Shown here piece after piece: positions 1 to 6,780 of a DNA stretch of 14,438 nucleotides (its first letter is position 1; the number at the start of each line of letters is the position of its first letter). This stretch comes from JBCAWW01 sp039024315. GTDB taxonomy: Bacteria; Bacteroidota; Bacteroidia; J057. The notes beneath the pieces are model-generated. The model had not been told where the DNA came from. It worked only from the letters and a program-made list of their open reading frames with translations, and did not search any database. The DNA lies in the NCBI GenBank assembly GCA_039024315.1, contig JBCCQN010000204.1, forward strand, positions 1-14,438, written 5' to 3'. Made by a program: the position numbers and the translations under genes.

Positions 1-1
1 C

Positions 2-265
2 AATGGGGACGGGCGCTTGATTTTCCAAGGTGCTGGCAACGATCCTACGACAGTATTTCTCAAAATCCTCAGCGACCCCAACAATACTGGCTTTGCTCGC
101 AACTATGTGCGCCTTGGCTATCAGCAAGAGGATACTAATCTGGATGGTCAGCTGATATTCCAAGGGGGTAGTAACGATACTTCCCCTATTTTTATCAACA
201 TCTTAAGCCATCCTCTCAATACGAGCTTTAGCCGTAATTTTACTTTTATGGCCCAAATGCCATGA
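2..265 (+). CDS. 3' end of a secreted surface protein with a tandem calcium-loop-like C-terminal tail (partial)
   Basis: The gene enters from the left edge in an open frame (first complete codon at 2) and stops at TGA 263-265, so the start and most of the protein lie outside. The visible ~87 residues are two copies of a unit 45 residues apart. Each copy opens with an Asp/Asn-rich loop (NGDG, then DTNLDG), continues with IFQG and a Gly/Ser/Asn turn, and ends with an amphipathic helix-like FLKIL or FINIL and a NYV/RNF segment. The same tail closes the next gene downstream, so the two are probably tandem paralogues or unrelated proteins sharing a tail. The loops resemble dockerin or EF-hand calcium loops, but the usual final acidic position is displaced by the FQG segment. 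No T9SS sorting motif follows. The TTG at 17 is not a real start, because the conserved repeat continues upstream of it. The function of the whole protein cannot be told from this fragment. Confidence 0.85.
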   Translation, partial: NGDGRLIFQGAGNDPTTVFLKILSDPNNTGFARNYVRLGYQQEDTNLDGQLIFQGGSNDTSPIFINILSHPLNTSFSRNFTFMAQMP

Positions 266-378
266 TATTGACAAAAATCCCCACCAGTAAAGCAAGGATT
301 TATCAGCTTGACCCAAGATAATTGGCACTTAGTACGAAATCTAAAAATAAGGTCGCATTTTGTGTTTAATTAGAGGCG

Positions 379-3300
379 ATGAGATACTTGCTAATCAATC
401 TGTTATTGCTATTTAGCTTTATTTCTAGCTTGGCCCAATCAGGCCTAGAACTGCAGTTTGATACTGAGCGTGGCTACTATCAAAATGCCTTCTCCTTAAC
501 ATTGATCGCTACTGATCCCGCCGCGAGCATTTATTTTACCCTCGATGGGAGCAAACCTAGTGCTACCAATGGCATGCTCTATACTACGCCCATCAGTATA
601 GCCACCACCAGCTTTGTACGAGCCTTTGCCTTTACCCCAAGCGATACTACGGAGGTCATAACTCATACCTACCTTTTTCTGGATGACATCATTGCCAGCC
701 CAGAAATGACTACTGCCATCACTCAAGATCCTGTGTATGGTCCCCAGATGCGATCTGCCCTAGAGGCATTACCTGCTGTCTCCTTGGTTTCGGAGCATAT
801 CAATAGCAACGATCATATTGATGAAGAAGCCGAAACCTCCGTGGAGCTGATCTTTCCTGATCAATCCAAGGGCTTTTCGGTCCGCTGTGGCATTCAAACT
901 TGGGGAGGCAGCCCGACTAATCCTAAAAAAAGTTATCGCCTCGAATTTAAAAGCGAATTTGGCACTCCCAAACTCAGCTATCCCCTCTTTGATGATGGTT
1001 ATACCTATCCCATAAAAGCTGTCAAATCCTTTGACAAACTATTACTGAGAGCGGGTAGTCAAGACGGCCTGAATGCAGAGTTTGGTGCCGAACGAGAAGC
1101 CCAATTTATCCGCAATCGGTTCATCTTTGACGTGCAAATGGCCTTGGGTTATCCCGCTCCCCATGGTCGCTATGTGCATGTATTTGTCAATGGTGAGTAT
1201 ATGGGTCAGTACCATTTCATGGAACGCCCAGACGGAGGTTTTTTTTCCTCCTACTACGGGGGGAGCAAAGCTGACTTTGAAATCCGCAAGAGTGGTAAAT
1301 ACCTTAATCAGCCGACTAATCCCAGTTTTTATTACCGGATGGAAGATTATGCCGCCACCAGTGATCTAGACCAAGAAGCTGATTTCAACGGCTTAGGCGA
1401 TTATTTGGATGTGAGTCAAGCGGCTGATTACCTACTCTTTAACCACTATCTGGCTAATTTTGATTGGAACCAAAATCACAATAGTTGGGGTGGGGGATTT
1501 CCTACCCCTGGCGCTGGTGGATACAAATTCTTGATGTGGGATGTTGACCTTACGCTGGACAATGTGGGGGGCTTCTTGTCCTACTACGGTAATCTGATTG
1601 CTTATGATCCTAGTGGACGTAATGGCCCCATACCTGATGATGTCTTTGAAAGCCAAGCCTTTGAGCTTGCCTTAGGAGATCAGCTCGCCTGTCGTTGTTT
1701 AGAGGATGGTATGTTGACCCCTGATGTACTCGATAGTATGTATATGCTCAGGGCCAATCAAGTAAGCTTATCTCTGATTGCCGAGTCCGCCCGTTGGGGT
1801 AATGTGAGTTTTTCCCATAGCCGGCATGAGAGCGTCCCCTTATGGGATGTCAATGACGAATGGATCAAGGAACTTGATACTGTACGTACGCGCTTCCTAG
1901 CCCAACGGACGGATAGCATGATTAAATTTTATCAAGCTGCTGGCTACTTTAGCGAAGTTTTACCCGTACAATTCAACTTGCCAGCAGGGCCTATTACGGC
2001 CTCGCAAACCATCTCCTTAAGCAACCCCAATAGTACTGGCATCATTTACTATACCCTCGATGGCTCAGATCCTCGTGCTTTTGATGGCAGCCTTGCGGGT
2101 AGCGCACAAATTTACAGTACTCCCCTCAACCTCAGCAGTGGAGTAGTGGAGGTGAAGGCACGGGTATTGGAAGGAGGAGAATGGTCCTCTATGTGCCCCA
2201 AGCGCTACTTTGTTGATCCCAATTACACTGGTCTGGTCATTAATGAAATCCATTATCATCCAGATACCCTTTGTATTTATCCAGCGACTTGTTTTGACGG
2301 GATCCTTAATGGAAATGAAACTGATGTTGATTGTGGCGGCTCTTGTGCTAGCTGTCCAGAGGATACCCGCGTCGATACCCTCATCGATTTCAACAATTTC
2401 TCGATTGTTCCTATCAATGGTGACTTTGGCAGCGCTCAAGTATTGGATGCAGGGGCGACTCTTTTTATCACTGACAATGCTTGGAAGGCTATTTCCCTAC
2501 CCATTGCCGTGAGTGAAAATATGATGCTTTCGTTTGAGTTTCGCTCTACCAAGGAAGGGGAAGTGCACGCAATCGGGCTGGGTAATGGTAGCCAATACAG
2601 CAATTTTTTTAAACTCTATGGTACTCAAAACTGGGGTATTACAGATTATCATAACTATCCCGGTGATAGTAGTTGGCAGAGCTATACCATCCCCATTGGT
2701 AGCTATTTGGACGGCTATTACGATCGTTTAATTTTTATTGCTGACCATGATGGCGGTAGCCGAGATGGTACTAGTTACTATCGCAATGTCAGGCTTGTTG
2801 GCGGAGAACTGGATACTGTCCTCAATCTCAACCTCCGTTTGGAATATGTCGAGCTCAAAAACACTACGGCCCATCCCATTGACTTAGCGGAATGTTATTT
2901 TGCCAAGGGATTGCGTTATGCGTTCCCCGAAGGAGCCAAACTCAATCCCAACGAACTACTGCTCATCAGCCGAGATACCGCCTTATTTAGACAAGTTTAC
3001 GGCTTTGCTGCCTTTGATCAATATGCTGGTAAATTGGCCAATGAAGGGGAGAGTCTCGTTATAAGAGACCCTTTTGGCAATGTGCTCGATAGTGTTCGCT
3101 TCAATGATAAACTTCCTTGGGACCAATGGGCAGATGGTACAGGGCCTTCTCTTGAACTCATCCGTTCCGACCTCGACAATGCTTCTCCGATCAGTTGGAT
3201 TGCTCAATTAGATAGCTGTGGCTCACCTGGCCGTGAAAACCTCATTGAATGCGCCTCCGCTACTCCCGACATCGTCATCAACGAACTGATGGCTTATTAT

Positions 3301-6300
3301 GATGAAAACCCTCGAGCTCTCGATGCAGGAGACTGGATAGAGTTATATAATGCTGGAAATACCAATGTAGATTTATCCAATTGGCAGCTCATTACCAGCG
3401 ATACGCTCTTGTTGATTCCAATGGGTACGACGCTGGCTCCTCAAGCTTATTTAGTGCTGACAGATAGTCTTAGTAAGGCAGCCTACGCTCATCCCAATGT
3501 GGCTAGCGCAATTGCCTTGCCTGGTTTGAGACTCAATCGGTCTGGAGAAAATCTAAGCCTAAGAACTGATGCAGGCTGTCTGGTCTATCGAATGGGCTAT
3601 GATGGCAGCATCTCAGATGAACGCTCCACTTATCAGCTGCTCGATCCCAGTGCCGATCCCTTACTGCCGAGCTCTTGGTATGCCAGCGATAATTTTGGAG
3701 GGACTCCGGCTGCGCCGAACGCTTCCCTTTGTCAACAAAAGCAGCCCAATGTGCTCATCAACGAAATCAACTATCGCTCCAGTCCCGCTTTTGATGCGGG
3801 CGATTGGGTAGAACTATACAATGCTACTGATTCTACGATTGATATTGGCGAATGGGAGTTCCACGAAGGGGATAGCTACTACATCATCCCTCCCAATACG
3901 CTTTTAGGGCCCGATCAATATCTGGTCTTGGTGCAAAATCCCACCCAATTCAATTCAAAGTATCCTTGGGTCAATAACTATCTTGGCGGCTGGAACTTTG
4001 GGCTGGGTGGTGATGGCGAACGCGCTATCCTGCTTTCTGATGAGCGTTGCTGGGTAGATGGTTTACAATACAATGACTCCCCTCCTTGGCCCCAAAGCCC
4101 TGATGGACAAGGTCCCACTATGGCCTTGATTGATCCTATTTTGGACAACAAACTAGCGGGTAGTTGGACTGCTTCTACTACAGGAGGCGCTCCATTGGGC
4201 ACTCCTGGCCAAGCCAACAATATTCCCGCTCCCTGTTCGGCTGATGGCCCGCCGCACATCATAATCAATGAAATCCTCTACAATAATCCCGATCCGAATT
4301 TTGACACCGGCAATTGGCTGGAGCTCCACAATCAAGGTGATACAGCTGTGGACTTGAGCAATTGGTTTATCATGGATCAGGATTCGGCCTTTGTGATCCC
4401 CAACAATACCCAACTGGGAGCGGGAGAGTATATGCTGATCGCAGAAAGTCCTACGCTATTGAGTGCCTACCATCCCGATATCCCTCCCGCAACGCTCATC
4501 CTTGGCCCTTTGGGTTTTCAGTTTGATAATGAGGGAGAACGGATACTGCTTTATACCGAGACGCGCTGTTTGGTCGATTCGGTGGATTACGATGACAAAA
4601 CTCCTTGGCCACAAGCTAAGCCAGACCCGATCATCGGTTTGGTAGATCCCAGCCTAGACAATGCCCAAGGGCAAAATTGGTATACGGTGCAAGGAAGCGG
4701 AAGTCCCGGGCGAGCAAACGAATTTCTCTGCGCTCCTGCCCAAATTCAAGCTGGTTTGTCGGCTTGGTTAGCTGCGGATTTAGATACTACGGAGGGGAGT
4801 ATGATTGCCAATTGGCGCGATAGGTCTGGCCAAGGGGCGGACGCTAGCCAAAGCAATAGTAGCAAACTGCCCCAATATATTAGCGACGGTATCAATGGAC
4901 ATAGTATCCTTCGTTTTGATGGGCTTGATGATTGGTTCAAAATCAATCAACTTGCCGCCACACTTTCTGATTCAAGCACTGTTTTTGCCATCTTTAGGCC
5001 ACGCATCCAAAGCGGGGATGGTTATTATTTGTCTTCCCATTTTGGCGGCAGTAACCGCGTTAAGTTTGGCCATCGTAGCAATGGGGAGTTGATTTATGAT
5101 GACGATGCGGTCACCCTCGCCAGCGGTGATTTTAGGGGGAGAGCTACTATGACTAGTTTTAGTCTTTATCCTGATCTTAAGGCTCAAGGTTATGTCAATG
5201 CTAGCGCAGGCCCCGCTTGGACGAGTGCCTACATCTCAACTGGGGCAGATAGGGTGTCTATTGGACAAGAATTTGATGGGAGTGGTGCCGATTCGCAAAC
5301 CTCCAATCATTGGTCGGGTGATCTGGCGGAGCTGATTCTGTATGAGCGGGTCCTCTCCATCGAGGAACACCAAAAAGTAGCATCCTATTTAGCGATCAAG
5401 TACGGTCTGAGTATCCCTGTAGATCAGCATGTCTTTTATCAATACAACAGCTTTGCTGAACACCAAGTTGGCATCGGCAGAGATGTCGGCGCATGCTTGG
5501 CACAAACCCAAAGTAAGAGTGAGGAAGCAGGCAGTATACTTAGTTTAGCTAAGCCTAGCCATCTTAATCCTGGTGATTTTGCCGTGATGGGTAGCAATGC
5601 TGCAAGCGCAAACTTTGGGGATGCCCAACTGAGCGTTCCCGCAGGGGTCAAAGAAAGGATGAACCGAGTCTGGCGGCTAGATGAAACCGATAAAGTAGGT
5701 TCGCTCACAATCTCTTTAGACACTCTCGGCTTAGGCTGGCCGCAAACCAATGCGATGTGGGTGATGTTGGTGGATAAAGACGGAGACTTTAGTGATGCCA
5801 CCCTTTATAGTCCAGAAGCAGGAGCAGAGCTACGTTTTGTTGTTGACTTAGCAAAAGGTGATTATGTGAGCTTTGGCCGGCGGGATTACCTGCAACTGAC
5901 TGTCAAAGCCAATTTGGCCGGCGCTTTTGAAGCGGGAGACCAACTCATGCGAGATGACCTACGACAATTAAATTTGATCCCACAATTAGACCCCTATGGG
6001 GGAACCCAAAGTCTTGATCCAAGCATCTTGAATATTACAGGGCCCACCGCTGTCGTAGATTGGGTTTACTTGCAAGTGCGTGCTGGGACAGACTCTAGTC
6101 AAGTGCTTCAACAATACCCCTTACTGCTGCAAAGAAACGGGATCTTGATTGATCCTAGGGGAGATAGTACCTTGTATCTGGCGGGAGAATGGACCGAACC
6201 GAATTATTTCATTAGCCTCCACCATCGCAATCATTTGGGCGTAATGAGTGCGACGGCCCAAGTCCAAAAAGAAACACCGAATGCGCTTGATTTTCGACAT

Positions 6301-6642
6301 GGACTTGCAGTCTATGGGATTCATCCCCAAAAGTTACTTTTGCCAGGCGTCTATGGCTTATGGCAAGGAGATGTTAATGGAGATGGCAGCATTCGATTTC
6401 AAGGGGCTGGCAATGAGCCATCGGGGATTTTTATCAAAATATTGACAGATCCTAGTAATAGCACTTTTGCCCGTAACTATGTATTGCAGGCTTATGATGA
6501 TAAGGATGTCAACTTGGATGGTCATATCATTTTTCAAGGCTCTGGGAGCGATGCTGGGGCGGTTTTTATCAATATTTTGAGTCACCCTGCCAACGCTACT
6601 TTTAATCGGAGCTACATCATTTCAGCTGCTCTGCCGGATTAG
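379..6642 (+). CDS. Giant secreted CotH kinase-like / lamin tail domain mosaic protein
   Basis: This is a 2087-residue exported protein. Residues 1-20 are a signal peptide ending in SSLAQ. Order: chitobiase-type Ig-like domain (~22-101); CotH kinase-like domain (~128-515) with NPKKSYRLEF (181-190), VNGEYMGQYHFMER (270-283), FDWNQNHNSW (361-370) and WDVDL (387-391); second chitobiase-type domain (~530-612); lamin tail domain 1, begun at INEIHYHP (621-628) and resumed at ~811-955; lamin tail domains 2-4 (~961-1117, ~1119-1285, ~1287-1450); LamG/ConA-like domain (~1455-1660); a Bacteroidota module beginning YLAIKYGLSIP (1670-1680) and including GIGRD (1698-1702); a VVDWVYLQVR module (~1840-1990); and a tandem calcium-loop tail (1997-2087). 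CotH proteins are atypical protein kinases; kinase activity here is inferred only, and W176 replaces the Arg common in the loop before KKSY. A role in surface adhesion or polysaccharide binding is likely but unproven. It has no T9SS type A sorting domain. No good Shine-Dalgarno precedes ATG 379, which is chosen because it directly starts the signal peptide. Confidence 0.93.
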   Translation: MRYLLINLLLLFSFISSLAQSGLELQFDTERGYYQNAFSLTLIATDPAASIYFTLDGSKPSATNGMLYTTPISIATTSFVRAFAFTPSDTTEVITHTYLFLDDIIASPEMTTAITQDPVYGPQMRSALEALPAVSLVSEHINSNDHIDEEAETSVELIFPDQSKGFSVRCGIQTWGGSPTNPKKSYRLEFKSEFGTPKLSYPLFDDGYTYPIKAVKSFDKLLLRAGSQDGLNAEFGAEREAQFIRNRFIFDVQMALGYPAPHGRYVHVFVNGEYMGQYHFMERPDGGFFSSYYGGSKADFEIRKSGKYLNQPTNPSFYYRMEDYAATSDLDQEADFNGLGDYLDVSQAADYLLFNHYLANFDWNQNHNSWGGGFPTPGAGGYKFLMWDVDLTLDNVGGFLSYYGNLIAYDPSGRNGPIPDDVFESQAFELALGDQLACRCLEDGMLTPDVLDSMYMLRANQVSLSLIAESARWGNVSFSHSRHESVPLWDVNDEWIKELDTVRTRFLAQRTDSMIKFYQAAGYFSEVLPVQFNLPAGPITASQTISLSNPNSTGIIYYTLDGSDPRAFDGSLAGSAQIYSTPLNLSSGVVEVKARVLEGGEWSSMCPKRYFVDPNYTGLVINEIHYHPDTLCIYPATCFDGILNGNETDVDCGGSCASCPEDTRVDTLIDFNNFSIVPINGDFGSAQVLDAGATLFITDNAWKAISLPIAVSENMMLSFEFRSTKEGEVHAIGLGNGSQYSNFFKLYGTQNWGITDYHNYPGDSSWQSYTIPIGSYLDGYYDRLIFIADHDGGSRDGTSYYRNVRLVGGELDTVLNLNLRLEYVELKNTTAHPIDLAECYFAKGLRYAFPEGAKLNPNELLLISRDTALFRQVYGFAAFDQYAGKLANEGESLVIRDPFGNVLDSVRFNDKLPWDQWADGTGPSLELIRSDLDNASPISWIAQLDSCGSPGRENLIECASATPDIVINELMAYYDENPRALDAGDWIELYNAGNTNVDLSNWQLITSDTLLLIPMGTTLAPQAYLVLTDSLSKAAYAHPNVASAIALPGLRLNRSGENLSLRTDAGCLVYRMGYDGSISDERSTYQLLDPSADPLLPSSWYASDNFGGTPAAPNASLCQQKQPNVLINEINYRSSPAFDAGDWVELYNATDSTIDIGEWEFHEGDSYYIIPPNTLLGPDQYLVLVQNPTQFNSKYPWVNNYLGGWNFGLGGDGERAILLSDERCWVDGLQYNDSPPWPQSPDGQGPTMALIDPILDNKLAGSWTASTTGGAPLGTPGQANNIPAPCSADGPPHIIINEILYNNPDPNFDTGNWLELHNQGDTAVDLSNWFIMDQDSAFVIPNNTQLGAGEYMLIAESPTLLSAYHPDIPPATLILGPLGFQFDNEGERILLYTETRCLVDSVDYDDKTPWPQAKPDPIIGLVDPSLDNAQGQNWYTVQGSGSPGRANEFLCAPAQIQAGLSAWLAADLDTTEGSMIANWRDRSGQGADASQSNSSKLPQYISDGINGHSILRFDGLDDWFKINQLAATLSDSSTVFAIFRPRIQSGDGYYLSSHFGGSNRVKFGHRSNGELIYDDDAVTLASGDFRGRATMTSFSLYPDLKAQGYVNASAGPAWTSAYISTGADRVSIGQEFDGSGADSQTSNHWSGDLAELILYERVLSIEEHQKVASYLAIKYGLSIPVDQHVFYQYNSFAEHQVGIGRDVGACLAQTQSKSEEAGSILSLAKPSHLNPGDFAVMGSNAASANFGDAQLSVPAGVKERMNRVWRLDETDKVGSLTISLDTLGLGWPQTNAMWVMLVDKDGDFSDATLYSPEAGAELRFVVDLAKGDYVSFGRRDYLQLTVKANLAGAFEAGDQLMRDDLRQLNLIPQLDPYGGTQSLDPSILNITGPTAVVDWVYLQVRAGTDSSQVLQQYPLLLQRNGILIDPRGDSTLYLAGEWTEPNYFISLHHRNHLGVMSATAQVQKETPNALDFRHGLAVYGIHPQKLLLPGVYGLWQGDVNGDGSIRFQGAGNEPSGIFIKILTDPSNSTFARNYVLQAYDDKDVNLDGHIIFQGSGSDAGAVFINILSHPANATFNRSYIISAALPD
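2263..2808 (+). other. Cys-rich motif plus carbohydrate-binding-like module inserted in lamin tail domain 1
   Basis: This segment encodes residues 629-810 of the large mosaic protein. It starts with a Cys-rich motif of the form C-x-D-G-x2-N-G-x-E-x3-D-C-G-G-x-C-x2-C (C638, C652, C656, C659). A beta-rich stretch follows (~665-807), with TDNAWKAISLP, FEFRSTKEGEVHAIGLG, LYGTQNWG and FIADHDGGSRDGTSYYRNV. From memory, this pair of elements recurs in secreted glycan-active proteins of marine Bacteroidota, so a carbohydrate-binding role is plausible. The lamin tail fold begins just before it (INEIHYHP) and resumes just after it (LEYVELKN), so the module is nested inside one domain. Confidence 0.7.
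3256..4734 (+). repeat. Three tandem uninterrupted lamin tail domains
   Basis: This region encodes residues ~960-1452. Three units of about 160 residues each open with a V/I-INE-I/L strand (966-970, 1126-1130, 1295-1299). They continue with GDW/GNW-x-ELYN/ELHN, a ...-L/I-x-x-W turn, a Y-x-V/L-L/I strand and a GE-x2-L/I-x-L segment, and end in a G-T/S-P-x-x-x-N turn. A fourth, split copy lies upstream (residues 618-628 plus 811-955). Each intact unit has one Cys just before the first strand (C958, C1118, C1286) and one about 106-111 residues later (C1067, C1224, C1397). Lamin tail domains are Ig-fold modules common on bacterial surface proteins and nucleases. They are diverged enough that no DNA-level repeat is evident. 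Confidence 0.8.
6367..6642 (+). repeat. Tandem calcium-loop-like C-terminal tail, second copy (first at 2-265)
   Basis: This segment encodes residues 1997-2087 of the mosaic protein. Loop 1 is DVNGDG (1998-2003) with RFQGAGNE after it, and loop 2 is DVNLDG (2043-2048) with IFQGSGSD after it. The two are 45 residues apart, as in the tail encoded at 2-265. Both are followed by F-I-K/N-I-L helices. The two genes match clearly in protein sequence but only moderately in DNA, so the duplication is old or under protein-level selection. A dockerin-like or EF-hand-like calcium fold is an inference. Confidence 0.75.
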
Positions 6643-6670
6643 CTAGTATGAATATGAGGGGGAGCTGTAT

Positions 6671-6771
6671 AGCTTTACCGCTGCGCGGAACGCTTGTCCT
6701 AGTCCGAACGGGCTAGTTTGCACAGGGCACAATTACATTCAGATATGAGCGTTCTGCGAAGCAGTAAACCT
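6671..6771. repeat. Inverted pair of REP-like hairpin elements between convergent genes
   Basis: The left arm (6671-6694) and right arm (6748-6771) are imperfect reverse complements, matching at 20 of 24 positions. Each arm is also a hairpin by itself: CCGC-tgc-GCGG at 6678-6688 and CTGC-gaa-GCAG at 6754-6764. Two of the four differences between arms form a compensated pair (C-G in one stem, T-A in the other), which suggests the stem itself is maintained. This arrangement resembles paired repetitive extragenic palindromes. It lies entirely between two convergent stop codons, where such elements often sit, and may also act in transcription termination or mRNA 3'-end protection. Confidence 0.6.
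6699..6716 (+). terminator. Candidate hairpin terminator between convergent genes
   Basis: CTAGTCC and GGGCTAG can pair over seven base pairs, one of them G-U, around a GAAC loop, and TTTG follows. This is the central hairpin of the inverted pair at 6671-6771, 56 bases after the stop of the plus-strand gene. The T run is short, so classical intrinsic termination is only a possibility. The wobble pair makes the hairpin better on plus-strand RNA than on minus-strand RNA. Confidence 0.35.
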
Positions 6772-6780
6772 AAACCGATC

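Noticed and set aside
17..265. A complete 82-codon gene starting at TTG 17
   Set aside because: The conserved NGDG loop continues in frame upstream of 17 and matches residues 2000-2003 of the neighbouring protein, so this is the end of a longer gene.
320..378. Promoter for the large mosaic gene (TTGGCA near 322 with TAAAAATA downstream)
   Set aside because: The downstream element matches TAnnTTTG poorly, and AGAGG at 372-376 is too close to the ATG to serve as a Shine-Dalgarno. Evidence is too weak to annotate.
2065..2439. 124-codon minus-strand reading frame
   Set aside because: It lies wholly inside the large mosaic gene opposite conserved domains, and its translation shows no recognisable domain.
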